Of a stretch of 35,892 nucleotides of DNA, positions 8,557 through 20,721 are shown in pieces; within the stretch, counting starts at the first letter, position 1; each line of letters opens with the position of its first letter. The position numbers and the translations under genes were made by a program. A model generated the notes under the pieces. The model had not been told where the DNA came from. It ran no database searches and saw only the letters and a list, made by a program, of their open reading frames with translations. Source of the stretch: Perkinsus olseni (lineage: Eukaryota; Perkinsozoa; Perkinsida); NCBI GenBank assembly GCA_013115125.1, contig JABANN010000354.1, forward strand, positions 1 through 35,892, read 5' to 3'.

Positions 8557-11500
8557 TCAGCCTCGTCTGCCTACCTCTCTCTGTGACCTCAAGAGATTGG
8601 GTTGAACACCTATAGGGTATCTATGGGCGACGCTGAATCGAGCAAGGGGCGTCTTCAATGGTGACGGTGCAGACGCTAGGCCTGCGAAGGGCAAATCCGT
8701 GAGCCTTTCTGAAGTAGAATCATTACTGAAGGGAGTTCTCGCAAAAGCCACCGGCCTTGAGGTCGGTGTGAGAGGCGGGGCTGATTGAGTAAAGACAGCT
8801 GGTTGGATGAGAGGGGCACTCTGTGGTCGAGGGGGCGCCCGCGTCCTCACGGTCCGGGGGGAGGAGTCTCGATGCCTCTGGCCTTCTTCCAGCTCGGTTA
8901 AGCGCTGCAAGCAGACCCATACCACGGTTAACCGGAGTTGCGAGTTCCGTGACCTTCTGGAGATCCCTGTTCTCCATCTCCAGCGTTTCGTTTTTCCTCT
9001 TGACTTCGTCCGAAGACGCTTCGCACTCCCTTCTGGACTTCATTTCCCCCAATGCGTTGGCCAGCATCTTCTTAACGTCATTGAAATGCTGAGTCAGCGA
9101 TGATGACCGCGCAACGCGTATCGGACTACTCACAGTCCGCAAGAGTCCATTGATATCATCCTTCTGAGTCACCGAGTCCTTGGAGTCGAACGATACTGCC
9201 GTGCTACGTCGTTCCCTGCCCAGACTAGTGGTCGAGGCTATCTTCTTCACCGGCGATTCTGACGCGCTCGACCTTCTCCGCGGCGTCGGAGCCCCACCGC
9301 TCGGAGAAGGCGCCTGTAGTATCAGCTTGGCATCACCAATCATGCTGCTGAGAACCTGAGCATACAACAGAGGAATCGCACGCGATAAGAGGGGAGGGCA
9401 TAGATGGCCGAAAATAACGTTGAACGAAAGAAGCGCGCTATCGGTGAGGAACAGTTGGCAAGGTGGAAAGAAAGCGAACAGAAGTGAAGCCCTGGTGCAT
9501 CTCACTCTAGTCTGCCTCCTCATCGGACCACCACCATCACTTTGGTTCGGCTGAGCTTTCACCGCGGATGTCATGGCAGCTTGCAGGCGATTGAGGTTTC
9601 GGTTCTGCGAGAGTTGATTAGTAAACTCCTGCTGCGCCCTGAGGAATGATTCTCCTGACAGGAGCCGTGGCCGGGCTTCCTACTGGATGTCAGCGATGCT
9701 GGGCTCGCTCCACGGGTCGTTTACTTTGCCCTCAGGCGTAGCGAAATACTCGCCCGACAGGACAGCTGAGAAAACAGGCACACTTCGAATCACCTAGCGC
9801 GAGCCCATCTCTCGGACGCCGGTCATTGAGGAAAAGAAGGTAGCGGACGTAACCAAATATCTTGACCGGCGAGAATTTCACCGGTTCACCATCCTGATTC
9901 CACCGTGAAATCATCTCCAATTGCAGCAGCCACCCATACTCTCCCTAAGAGCTTACAATCTTTCTTCAAGTACCCCATAGTAACTTGATGATAAAGATCC
10001 CTCATCAACTCGAGACGCTGCATGAACTTGCTCAGGCCCCAATAGTACAGCACCTGCCGAACCCATACCGAGGCGCTACCGTCAACCATAGCTGATCCAC
10101 CTTCGGTCGGAGTGCTGCCTCTGTATCTGCTGAGGACTCCGTGTATTCCATCAGCCTTATAACGATCAGGTCCTCAGGCTCCGAGTTGAAGACATCCCAA
10201 ATGAGCTCTGCTTCGAATCTGATTATAGAGTACTGGCACTGGCCACTGACGAGGCGTCAATACTATAAATCACAATGAAGTTGTCATCACAGATAGCATC
10301 TCTATAGACAGGCCGAGAGAAAGAGCATGGCCTCGCAAATCCTCTCAAGAATTTACTTGTAGTGCCGATTAGGACGCAACTCCGTGGAGAGGTCATTGGC
10401 CTCGTCAATTAACGGGCATGCTGTCTTCAACACCTGACGACCGGAACATGACTATTAGCGGTGCAGCGGTCAGAAGTGCACTAGATCCATTCATCTAGTG
10501 AACTCCCATTCATGCTGCATTCTACTATTCAGTCTACCTCCAACCTTTCCAGTGCACAGCAGCTTCACCGATACCTCACCTTCAAGAACCCATCCAGCTT
10601 CTCTGATGATAGCTTGAGCCGCAACTCTTCAATGTAATGGCGCAGCTCCTGGACTCGAGTACCACTCCATGCACTACTCGTCTCCTTACCCGGTAGGCCT
10701 CGCTGCTGTCATCTTCTGCCATATCAGCAGCATACTGCTCATGGTCCTCTTCCTCCAGCACAGTCGGTCGCATCATCAACTACAGAAATCAATCCGAAAA
10801 CGATGTATGCCGGGCCTCCCACCGTCGCTCGTCGCCGGGTGGACGGGCCATCAACGACAGCGGCGGCGCTCTTCTTGGCCAACTTCAGTATCATTATCCG
10901 CATCATGTGAGCTCGGCCAAAGACAACTCTATCAAGGTGCTTCAATGTCTGGGGAGGGTCACCGTCTCCTACAGCCTGACCAAAAAATATCCACCACGCT
11001 CGGCCCAGATCAATCACAAGCTACCTTGCCATTGATGATGAGCCTCCCTCCGGCCTCCAGGGCCCTCTCCGGCACAGACAGCCTCAGTTCCGCGTCGCCG
11101 ATGTTAGATATGATACACAGCTGCGGTGGTATAGCCAAGCCATGCAAGACGATGTTATTGCTGTCAGCGGATCCGATCGTCGTCTCCTGAACGCATCTTT
11201 CAAGACTCTCACCATTGAAGGCATTCCACCAACCTCGTCTGTCTTCAAGTAATACAGCAGGCACCCCGACAGCATAGGGTCCTCAGAGATGTTGAGCATG
11301 TAAGGAGTATCGTGCGCTACGCCAAAGGCCGTGTTAATTTCATTCGAAGACAAGCCCATATCGTCCAAGGCCTCCTCTCGCAGTCGGAGTATCTCCTCGG
11401 ACGCTGCCAACTGATCAGAATACAAATCCTTCGCAGTGCGGTGAAGGACCTCAGCGGCGCCCCCACCTGAGTATCATAGGATTTCTTCAACTCTGCGACC

Positions 11501-14042
11501 AGCTGCTGCCTCTCGTCCAGCTCGAGGCTGAGCATGTCAACTTGCGAGTTACTCCGACTCATGCTCTGGAACTGCAGCTGGCTCCGGAGGGCCGATATCT
11601 GCCAGCGAGTAGCGAGGACACGACCCGGCCTTTCTCGGCTTCACCTACCTCATTCTGTAGGCTCTTGATCTGTTCGTCTTTATGATCTACATTAACTTTA
11701 GCAACCGTTTTGATTTTTTTCACGGAGGAGGCGAAGCGAAGCGTCGATAGGGTTTCTTCCGCCTCCGTACTAACAAGCGAATCGATGCAGAAGAGAAGCA
11801 TATCGAAGCCGTCAAAGCGACAGAGTGACTGCATCACTGGTCCGATACTATCACGGAGTCCGCTTCTAGCTGTATATGCTTCCGTCAACGCAATAATCGA
11901 GTCCACTATCAGGCGCGACGCAGGACCTCACCTCGCTGGACTGATACAGGCTATCATAAAGGTCTTGGAGTTCCCCACAAGAGAGTCCTTCAATAAGAAT
12001 GTCAGCTTGGACGACCGGAAGGGTATCCAAGTGGTGGCGGATGATGATGCTGACGCCGTACCGCTCGAACCAGAGTCTAAATCGGCAAACCCATCTCGCG
12101 AGAAGCCTGACGGTTATGATGACGGCGATGGCCCACCCATGCGTTTGGTCTGCGCATCTGACAGCTGCTTTATGACCATCCCTAGGGCACTCAAGCTCTG
12201 ATTGATCGCTCCAGCTTCCCTAAACCGAGCCAGAACGCTCGATGATATCCATTTAGGTGGCCCGCAAAAGGTACAAGAAGGACTCCCGCATTGAAACTGG
12301 AGAGGGAACGCTTCTACAAGATAGTCGCTCCCTGGCGAGTATCAGTTGATGTGATCTCATCTCACTCTTTCAAGCCACAACAGGCATATCCCCCTAGTAC
12401 TACTTCAGTCGTATTCCCGTTGCCCCCGTCTTCCCCTGCCTCTCACTACCAGCCAAATCAATAAGATTCACTCGTGAGCTCACTGTGGGGCCCGCTCGGT
12501 GTTTGCACTGAAGTCGGACCATCTTGAGCAGAGAGTCCAAGTGGGGACATATCCTACCTCCAGTTTGACCCGGAAGACCGCGTGACTCCGAGATGAATGA
12601 GCGTTCATGTTCGTAGCCCCTTCAGCCCTCCGCTTGAGACCATCTGACAGACATAATACTTTCTAACATGACAAAGTCTGATTCGATCACATCTGAAACC
12701 GACAGCAGCGCCACCAGACCTGCAACGGACAACGACATGGCTAACGCCCCCTCCTACATTCAAGCATCCGCTCGATATCCTCTTCCGACCGTACCACAAC
12801 TTCCGTGGCACCTTTAACATATACACCAAGGGATGGATGCTCCATAACAGAGAGGTCCTTGCCAGCCCTGCTGATCAGAGCGCTTTCAATGTCCGATTAG
12901 CACCAAGGCGGTACTCACTCTGAGGAGTCCACCAGCAGATCATGAAGATGCTCGTTATAGATCTCAAGATAAGATACCCATACCCGTATCTGAGCTCGCA
13001 CCATGCCACTCACCATCCAAGAAGGTCTCCCCACCTGCTGTAACTTCGCCGTTGCTTCCGCACTAAAAATCGCTCCATTGATCCGAGGTATTATACCCTC
13101 TTCCATATCACAGCCCGCCATCGTGTAAGACTTACCGGACCCCGTCTGGCCGTAGGTGAAGAGACAACCGTTGAAGCCTTTCATACCTAACGTGACGAAG
13201 CGAGAGCAGATCCCGGGGGTACAGGCCAACAACCGCAACCTTCCGAAATGTAGATATCATTCCTCGACTGACGAATCTTTGTCTTAGACTTCAAGGTCAT
13301 CACTCAGATGTCATTGTTGTGAGTGCCTACGACTCCTACGACTCACACCGATTGTTTCCGGTTCGGTTCAATTTACTACAGAAAGAGGACATAAGCGGCC
13401 AGCAATCGTAGCGTATCAAACACCTTTCCGCGGCGCAGAATTCTGCCGTCTTAACCTTCTCACCGGACTTACAGTTCTCAACGATGGTATGGCCGATGTT
13501 GTCATAAACGATCTCCTGAGTGGCGTAGTTGGGAAGGGACCGATCAGAGCTGTCGAATGCATAGTCGTAGCTGAAGCTACGCTCCGCTCCTCGCTCCGTC
13601 TGAGAATCATACACACATAATTTCGAGCACCTAACGGACACACTGATCCCGGGAGAAACAGCGAGAGCCTCGGGCCATCAAGGCTGGCTGCGAAGAACAC
13701 TGACGGTCGGGGGAAGGACAACTAATCAGGGAAGCAGCTTCAGCGATGCAACAACGACCAAGCATGGGATGCAGTTTATGCTCCAGAGAGCAGGGCTACA
13801 AGACCTTTCCGAACAAATCACTCAGACCGTCCGCGTTTCGATTTTCCCGTTAATAGTACTGTAATCCGAACATCAGTATCGTTATCTATCTTGACCATTG
13901 GACTCCTCCCAGCATCCTTCCCTGCACGCAGCATGAGCATGTTATGGGGGTAACTTCGGAGACGCACTGCCACTCGAATATTGTCGGCAACTCCGCCGGA
14001 AGTCGACGCGGCAGGAGCGGTGGCACGGGTGGGACGAACCAT
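8557..14042 (-). CDS. Kinesin-3 family motor protein (multi-exon, with FHA domain)
   Basis: Plus-end-directed microtubule motor, probably for vesicle or organelle transport. The span contains many short introns. The motor domain begins NIRVAVRLR (13980 region). It carries [19 protein letters not shown], the P-loop [11 protein letters not shown] (13120-13160), [14 protein letters not shown], switch [14 protein letters not shown] (12560-12610), switch [13 protein letters not shown] (12440-12480), INQSLSALG and [20 protein letters not shown]. Then come [15 protein letters not shown], coiled coil, the kinesin-3 hallmark [16 protein letters not shown] and an FHA domain ([14 protein letters not shown] to GRLIINGK, continuing [14 protein letters not shown]). 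A KIF1-type associated region follows, then coiled coil and a Ser/Pro-rich tail. Best-supported exons include 13035-13186, 12919-12989, 12558-12643, 12137-12219, 11932-12076, 11649-11769, 11234-11410 and 8557-8904. Spliced phases agree (introns 12990-13034, 12077-12136, 11770-11931, 8905-8953). No PH domain is recognised. The exon 1-2 junction is unresolved. Confidence 0.9.
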
Positions 14043-14657
14043 GAAGATGATGATGACGACAAGACACTACGATTTCTCTTTCTTTATGAAACTCGGAAAC
14101 TTCTCGTTGGGCAATCACTGGGAAGCGATAGAAAGAGTAACAGTAAATCCTGGCATGACAGCCGAAGTCCCATCGCGGCTTCGCAAGATGAATCTCAGCT
14201 TCCCTCCGCTGATCGATAATGCTGCTATCTTCTCAGCCTACCGCGCCTACCCTCGGCCGTCCTTCCATTCACGCTCCAGATTTGACAACACAATGAGCAC
14301 TCTGATATGGCGAAACTGCGATAACAGAGGAATTACCGCTAAAAAGGGAACCTAGACCCATAGACGAATCGGAGCCATTAAGGCCCACCAAAGATTCACT
14401 GGAAAGCGCACCATGTGCCGCTCGGACTGTCTGTGAGGAGTCCGAACCTCCATGGAACAATAATGGTGATATCGTAACAATATTGCATTGAAATAAAGCA
14501 GCTCCGTTGAAGTCTCTCGAAGGAGGAAGGATACACTGTACTGGAGTTATACAGAATAATATACACGACTACTACGGATACTATGGCAAGGCGATAGGAC
14601 TTCGACGATCGAACAAGTAAACCCCAGGTCACAGTGACCGAAGCCTGGAGACTCTGC
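14043..14657. other. Intergenic region between kinesin start and PDE-A stop
   Basis: About 0.6 kb. Nothing beyond short chance frames is seen. It presumably holds the kinesin promoter and the 3' UTR of the phosphodiesterase; no motif supports a precise position. Confidence 0.6.
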
Positions 14658-16439
14658 TCACATCGGCGCAGACCTTCTCCTGGACCCTATATCCCCCTTT
14701 GGTCTATAGAAAGCCCGAGCAGGTAGTATGGAGATGTACTCTCCCGCGATATGATCGGCCTCCTCGATAGCAGGATAATCCATTCTCTCGACTTCAGCCA
14801 CTGAGAGATCCTTCGAGTCCAATGCCTCCGCTTCATACATCGCCAGCACCTCCCATCGGGATCTGATGTTCCTGCGGAGCGCCTTCGTGAGACTGCTCGA
14901 GGGGAAGCTCACATACAAGGGTTCCACCAATTTGCGGAAGAAACCCAGCTGAATCTGCAAGTACGCCCTCGGACAGTCAGCTCTCGCTGGTATTGCATTC
15001 GGAGGCTGCTTCCCCTGTGCAAAAAATAGATCTCTTTCATGGCCAAACTCCTCTAGGACCACAGCCGACCACTTCAGCATAGCCGTTCTAGTTCGAGTAG
15101 GATTACACAAGTCGGCTGCATGAAGCAGAATCGTGAGTCGATCTTCCAAAGAGCACTTCTCGTATTCCTTCGCCTTCTCCACCCACATGTTATGGACTTG
15201 CATGTCCGTCCCCAAAATCATCTTCTCTATCAACTGGAGGCTTTCCTTTCCTATGAACTCCGCAACACCAGTCTCCTCCAGCAACCGAATCGTCTCACGA
15301 GCATGCATCGTCTCCAGAGGGTGCGTATCGTCTTCATCACCATCGCAATTGAGAATAGCGTACCAGTTGGAGTAGCCCGGGTGGTTGATATCATGACCAA
15401 GGGCTGCGCAGTAACATATTATAGACAGCATCGGGTCCAGATGGGGCTCCTTCTCAGATATCAACATGTACAGGGCGAGCGCCACATCGGTCACGTGGAT
15501 AGGATTGTGAAACGGCGCATTATTGTACCCCAGTTCGACAGCCTCGGCGAACTTCTGCAATGAGCTTCGCAGGTCCCTGATAATGATCGATTCCACCGCC
15601 CGCGAGACGAGTAGAAGAATAGAAAAATATATCGAACTAGGATGGCCGCTAGAGAATACTCGAGAACGCATAATTCCACTCTCGATCAACAACCCGCTGG
15701 TTTTCCCTTCGGATGAAGCCGTGCGGGCCATTCTTGGCGGCAACATTGCCAACCCTGATGCTTCGAAGTCCCTAGACGTTGGTAAGAGAGGGTCGTAAAT
15801 AGCGTCACAGTGACGCTGACTCTCGAGTCCACAGTAGATGCAGTGACGCCGTCACTGCATCTACTGTGGACTCGAGAGTTTGGAAACAGTGGAGAATTAA
15901 TGACCCGCTGGTTCTCCCGTCGGAAGAACTCGCCCCCTCCCACAGTCGAGCGGTGCGTGGTACGAAGCGCGGCCGCCCACTACCTCTTCCTCCTCTCCGG
16001 TAGGTCGACATTCCGCAAGACGTCGTCGAATATCGCCATCGCCGCCACCGGTAGTACATCATACTTGTTTATAAAATTGGATGCAGCGTAGTCGAAGATG
16101 TCAAAGCTCGGCGAGAGTAACGTTGCGAGATCCGGCAGGTCTGACGGGAGCCTGGCAAAAATGACGCCTCCAGGGACGGTCGAGCGCACAGTAGAACGGG
16201 AAAGCTCCTCCCCACAAGCGCACCGTACGAATTAAAGTCGCTGCTGTCAAGGGTATTACCGCGGCGACTCGCACATCTCCTTCGTCTTTATCTTCGGGTA
16301 ACTCATCAACTTCTCTAACAGTGGCTCTGATAACTGACAAGGAGGAGTTGCCATCAAAAAAACGGTGGACAACCAAACAAAGGTGTTGACTCTGAAAACG
16401 ATGAGACGTGAGAGTAGGAGCTTTACCGGAATCTGACAT
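14658..16439 (-). CDS. Class I 3',5'-cyclic nucleotide phosphodiesterase (PDE-A)
   Basis: Hydrolyses cAMP and/or cGMP. My model has exons 16216-16439, 15984-16151 and 14658-15576 (introns 64 and 407 nt); all phases agree and give 436 residues. The catalytic domain has FHNPIHVTDV (metal-binding signature, about 153-162), GHDINHPGYSN (about 191), TDMQVHNMW, LLHAADLCNPTR and the invariant-glutamine region YLQIQLGFFRKLVEPLY. The metal-binding histidines and aspartates are present, so it should be active. No transmembrane segment, GAF or other N-terminal domain is seen, so it is probably soluble. Nucleotide specificity cannot be read from this. A tandem paralogue lies just upstream (16880-18052). 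Intron 2 is swollen by repeats and a long palindrome. A reading frame that continues through this intron would give a false N-terminus starting MAMLPPRMARTAS. Confidence 0.93.
15691..15928. repeat. Repeat insertion in PDE-A intron 2, related to one in the aminotransferase intron
   Basis: A 27-bp direct repeat at 15691-15717 and 15902-15928 (23/27 identical) brackets a segment whose first part (about 15712-15797) matches 22990-23075. Read on the plus strand, that part encodes DEAVRAILGGN.AN.DA.KSLDVG. A second part, near 15880-15905 (GTGGAGAATTAATGACC), matches the far end of the other copy. The palindrome listed next lies in the middle and is absent from the other copy. Confidence 0.8.
15801..15879. 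repeat. Perfect long palindrome in PDE-A intron 2
   Basis: Arms 15819-15848 and 15850-15879 are perfect 30-base inverted complements around one central base. A smaller perfect palindrome (AGCGTCACAGTGACGCT, 15801-15817) sits immediately beside it. It would form a strong hairpin in RNA or a cruciform in DNA. It contains no reading frame and lies inside the 407-nt intron. Confidence 0.95.
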
Positions 16440-16879
16440 GCTATCATCGATGACGACGCTGGGCTACCAACAGTGGCAGCGATAACTGAACGACTACAAC
16501 GGAAAGGGGATTCCGAAAAGAGCGAACGAAAATGACCCTCTTGTAGGAGCAGGGCTCTCTAGAATGGACAACAATAGCGCCGTACGCGAGCACAACGGTA
16601 GGAGGTTGAAAAATGATTACAATGCACAACTTCACGTAACTTGGGGACGAGCGGAAGACAGCGGCACCGATAGAGGGCCCTTGATGAGTCTAGGAGTTGG
16701 GATAGTTCATTATCCGATAAGTAATGACAATTACAACAGCACCAAGAGAGACTACTACGATATTCATACTGGCAGGTGCAGCCAGAGTAAATAGATAATG
16801 ATCATGATTGTAACTACGATATTGCTATTGTTCTCATCAAAGGCAACTGATCATATTCAACATATTCAATGAAAGAGAG
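16440..16879. other. Intergenic region between the two PDE genes
   Basis: About 0.4 kb upstream of PDE-A and downstream of PDE-B. I see no coding, repeat or RNA feature. It must contain the PDE-A promoter if that gene has its own. Confidence 0.6.
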
Positions 16880-18052
16880 TCACAGAGAGGAAGCGTAGGC
16901 GTCAATGACGTCCTGCCTGGTACGGATATTGTCGTCGATGTTCTTCAACCACACCCAAGAGCCGGAGTCCAGCATCGCCACCAACAGCGGTCTCACGAAG
17001 AACTTGCTGAAGCCCACCTGGGCCGAGGCCAAGGAAGCGTTGCATGTAGCCCTAGGGGGGAGGGTCGACGGCGGATCGGAGCCTCTGGCGAGAAACAAGT
17101 CACGCTCATTCCAAAACTCACGCATACATCGTATGGACCACTTCTGCATCACTCGTCGACTCCTAGCAGGGTTGGAAATATCCGCCGCGTGCAGCATGAC
17201 ACACAAACGATCTTCCTTAGACAGGACGTCGAGGCACTTGGCCTTGTTAACCCACATGTTATGTTGCTGCATATCAGTAGCAATGATCATACTGTGGACG
17301 AGATTTATACGGTCCCTCCCCAACAGCTCCGCCAGACCCGACTTCTTCAGCATACGGACGGCCTCTCGGGCGTGCAGCGTCTCCAAGGGGTGGGAGTCGG
17401 CGGGGTCGATGGACTCCCAAAAGGCAAGCACGAAGCGATTGGAGTAGCCTGGATGGTAAACGTCGTGAGCTAGGGCGGCACAGTAGCAGGCGAGGAGATC
17501 CAAAGACCCAAGACCAGGCTCGAAAACTTGAAGGAGATGGTGTAGGGCAATAGCCACATCTGCAGCATGGATGGCATTGTGAAAGGGAACCTCATGATAA
17601 GCCTCTTGAACCGCTACCAGCCACTTCATCGCCTTGGAGTACCTGTGATGGTCGACTTCTGTGAATGCGGGGATACGACACCGTACCACTCATCGCCCAA
17701 ATCCGCCATGACTCGCTTGAATAGGAACATCCCCACTGTTTTCAAGACGTCGGCGGGATCCCGAAGGCCATCGACGAACTCGAAGATGTCCCAGTTGAAG
17801 TCAGTAACTGCTTTCTCCAGCTCAACCGCTTTCCAAGAGGGGTAACTGAGAAGTGAAAGAAATCTTCATGGTTGGTTCTCCGCTTCGGCAGCACGGTCTT
17901 CCACTCGACCTATTCCGTATCTTGCGCGGTTCAAGCTAAGATACCTACCCTTCGGAATCTTGCGTCGATATCGAAGACACTGAACTAAGACGTTTAGCCT
18001 TGAACACTTCACAAGTGACCTTCATGAAGTTCCCAAGACATGACGGAGGCAT
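16880..18052 (-). CDS. Class I 3',5'-cyclic nucleotide phosphodiesterase (PDE-B)
   Basis: Tandem paralogue of PDE-A. Model: exons 17949-18052, 17687-17845 and 16880-17642 (introns 103 and 44 nt). The phases agree and give 341 residues from MPPSCLGNFMKVTCEVF. Catalytic motifs: FHNAIHAADV, HDVYHPGYSN, TDMQQHNMW, MLHAADISNPARS and the glutamine region SAQVGFSKFFVRPLL. The upstream part WDIFEFVDGLRDPADVLKTV is the helical start of the domain and aligns with SFDIFDY in PDE-A. Both introns fall at equivalent positions and in the same phase (2) as in PDE-A, so the two genes arose by duplication of an intron-containing ancestor. The N-terminus is short and has no membrane segment, so it is probably cytosolic. 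The start codon is the first in-frame ATG of the inferred first exon; another upstream exon is possible. Confidence 0.92.
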
Positions 18053-18683
18053 CAGTGATCTCGCCTGATGCAAGGCTAACTGCTACATCCACCAAATACA
18101 GAAAACAACAACACCGTCCGCACGCGAAGCAACCGCGGGAATACGTGTGCATGCGTGCAGATGTGCTTGCGTTCAAATCCAACATCAACGACCCCATCCG
18201 TAATAACCCTTCATGAACCTTGGATACCCCCCAATTCAGTGAAAAGTCTGGCACGACGACCTCACTGCTGATACAACGCAAGACTGTGATACAGAAAATC
18301 ATCTTTTACTCGACCAGCCCTGAAATGGCGATGATGACCACACCGCACCCGCACCCGGTCGATTGCCATTATCAACACTCGAGGATGATACCGAAGACCA
18401 GCCGTTCGTCGCGGAGGGCCTGAAGGACACGAAACGACTGTAGAAACTACTGAAGAGGCCGCCGAATGAGAGTGAGCTTACTGTCGTTGAGAGACCCCGG
18501 CGGAAGACCATGTTGACGTTACTGGCGCTGCTGCTGATGATGACGACCAGCTCGAGTTGGTGACAGTCGCTCTGTTGGGCACAGCGGAAGACCATCCACC
18601 AGCCGTGGCAGTCACAACACCAGATGATGACCACGATGATGTTGGCGGCCGTTTCTGATCACAAAGATATCCAAGCTCGACGC
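18053..18683. other. Intergenic region upstream of PDE-B
   Basis: About 0.6 kb. Several short overlapping frames occur on the two strands, with Ser-rich or Asp-rich translations typical of chance reading of GAT/TCA-rich DNA. I do not support any of them as genes. Confidence 0.55.
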
Positions 18684-19085
18684 TTATACTCCGCCCGTCA
18701 CCTCCGTCTTCTCTTTAGGCGTTGGACTGCCACGGCTCGTCTGCTGTGGCTGTTGACTGCCCCCTGCCGCGGCTGCCTTATCAAAATCTTCCTCAGCAAA
18801 GCCATCGATGAAGGTGAGGGGATCTATCACCGGCGTCCGGTAAAAACGCTGGATGTTCTTCAACGACACGTACCACTTCAAGTACTCATCATAGGACTGA
18901 TCAAGGACAGCACCGTCTTTCCGTTGCAGTCCTGATAGACCCACCATCTGCGCAGGGTCGGCAGCCAACAGCTTCTGCAATTCAGCATCCACCACTTCCC
19001 TTTCAAGCGGCTCTTCCTCAGTCTTCTCTATCGGAGCATCCAGAGCATTCAGCACTGGCATGAACAAGTGAATCAACTGCGGCAT
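18684..19085 (-). CDS. Hypothetical acidic protein (possible C-terminal exon)
   Basis: Open frame of 133 residues from the ATG at 19085. It starts MPQLIHLFMPVLNALDAP and contains an acidic segment EKTEEEPLEREVVDAELQ. A Tyr/Trp-rich central part reads QSYDEYLKWYVSLKNIQRFY, and the tail is Gln/Ser/Pro-rich. I do not recognise the family. Codon use and an even composition suggest real coding. It starts only about 85 bp beyond the RFC stop on the same strand. An upstream ATG at 19173 could join it through a 37-nt intron, so its N-terminus is uncertain. Confidence 0.5.
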   Translation of the reverse strand: MPQLIHLFMPVLNALDAPIEKTEEEPLEREVVDAELQKLLAADPAQMVGLSGLQRKDGAVLDQSYDEYLKWYVSLKNIQRFYRTPVIDPLTFIDGFAEEDFDKAAAAGGSQQPQQTSRGSPTPKEKTEVTGGV

Positions 19086-19169
19086 CACCGGCAAACGGCC
19101 CTCCGATCACAACACGGTCGGGCAGGGAGCCTAGGAAACGTTGCATTTGATTAAGCAGGAAGGAGGCCC

Positions 19170-20721
19170 TCATGCTCCTCGCTGCTGCATCTGGTGCAGG
19201 TTATCGGAAGCTGCGCACATAGCCGCCACCAAACCTACGGAGACCTCATGACGGACGCAGAGACGCTGAGTCAGGGCGTGTACCCGACAGTTGGACTCGC
19301 GACTGTAGCCCTTCGCTCATGCGCATCCTGCACATCGCGATCTCCTTCAGGAATCTGACCATGGCCATCGTCGTTGGCTACGGTCGGCCCTCCTCCCCAG
19401 CAGCTACTCTATTTTCATAGCCTCGCTCAGCTCCTCCGGCTGAGCGAGGTTTCTGATGACTCTCTCCAAGGTGCCAACTATGTCTCCGATGCTGTAGCCC
19501 TGTGAAATGGACTTGACCGCGAGCTGACCGCGATGACGCTGACCGCTGCGTCTACTTGTGTAGTGATTTTATTCAGCCTGTCAAAGGCTCTGCACCAGTC
19601 GTTCTTAACACAATCAAAAGTAGCCTGTTTGAGCTCTCCCGGCTGAGGCTGATCGCAGACCTGCTTCCCATGATAACATCAATCCCGATGTCGATCAACT
19701 ACCTTAAAGACATTCTCCTTAGTAACAACACCAAAGCCAGTTGCCGTCGATTGAAGGTTATTCAACGCAGCTCTCATGTCCCCCTCCGCAGTGAAGATGA
19801 GGGCCTCCAGACCATCGTCATGAAGCTGCACTTTTTCCACTGAGGCAGCAAACCGAATCAGGATCGAGCCCCTCGCCATGACGACATACTACCCTCAGCA
19901 ACCCTCTTGACCTGTGTGCTTATATCGGAGTCCTTCAGACGAGTAAACCTCACAATAGCGCATCGGGACTGGCAGAAGGAGGCGACGGTGATCAACAACA
20001 CCGAAGCTGCCACCCTACCTGGATGGGTTCAATGATCTTAGTACTTTGGTTGCACGCCAAAGCAAATCGTGTAGTGGACGAGTGGATCTCCATCGTGCGT
20101 CGCATCGCCTAAGAGCAACTCTCCCCTACCCACAGCTTAGCCCGAGCAGCACCTGTTGAGCAGCCTCAGTCATCGAGTCAGCCTCATCCAGAATAACAAT
20201 CTTCTGCTGACACCCTCCAGCCGGCATTGAGATCTTCTGCTGAGCGAAGGTCTTGATTCTGTTACGGACCTGCTCCGGTGGGATAAGCATCTCTGTGAAC
20301 TCCACCAGTGGACCCTACCACATCGATACCCCTATCATCGGACGCGTTGAGCTCGAGTACTGCCGTCTTAACAAGGTCGTCCCCCAGCAAGGCTCTGGCC
20401 AGGCACATAACACTGAAGAGCACACGAGAGAGACTAATTGATGACACCAGCGTCGAATACTCGCGAACGCTACGGGACCTTACCTAGTGGTCTTCCCACA
20501 GCCAGGGGGGCCCGAAAGGAGGAGATTGGGCATATGGCGATCCTCGGCCATCGCACTGACGACGCGCGGACATGGACTTAACCAGCGTGAAGGGAGAATT
20601 ACCGCAGCCTTTGCATGGCAGGTTCGTTGCCAACAACGTCGGTGAGATCACGGGGTCGATACTTCTCCACCCAAGGCAAGCCTACCACTGCTGCTGGCGC
20701 TGATGATGCGGTAGAGGCCAT
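19170..20721 (-). CDS. RFC2: Replication factor C small subunit (human RFC2/yeast RFC4 type)
   Basis: ATPase subunit of the clamp loader that places PCNA on primed DNA in the nucleus. I could assemble the full gene: 11 exons, 10 introns of 42-71 nt, 345 residues, every junction in phase. Motifs: LPWVEKYRP (RFC box II), Walker [26 protein letters not shown], Walker [19 protein letters not shown], sensor 1 [16 protein letters not shown] with the SRC arginine finger, and [13 protein letters not shown]. The C-terminal collar follows ([50 protein letters not shown]). The length and the VCDQP/GYS signature fit human RFC2/yeast RFC4 best. RFC4/RFC5-type subunits are the alternative. The start is at 20721 ([17 protein letters not shown]); an in-frame extension upstream exists but lacks conservation. 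Confidence 0.95.

Noticed and set aside
9360-9500. Hydrophobic segment in the kinesin tail frame ([15 protein letters not shown]...)
   Set aside because: It is in frame but bounded by GTGAGATG and TATGCTCAG, and its composition is unlike the flanks. Best explained as a retained-frame intron, not a membrane helix.
15577-15752. N-terminal extension of PDE-A beginning MAMLPPRMARTASSEGK
   Set aside because: It is read-through of intron 2 (repeat-derived). Splicing 15984|15576 gives a phase-matched join that aligns with the paralogue.
18299-18634. Ser-rich minus-strand frame of 111 residues upstream of PDE-B
   Set aside because: Composition follows TCA/GAT-rich DNA, overlapping frames exist on the other strand, and there is no motif or splice context.
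19171-19173. ATG overlapping the RFC stop as start of the next gene
   Set aside because: The overlap would be unusual for separate eukaryotic genes and needs an extra 37-nt intron; kept only as an alternative.
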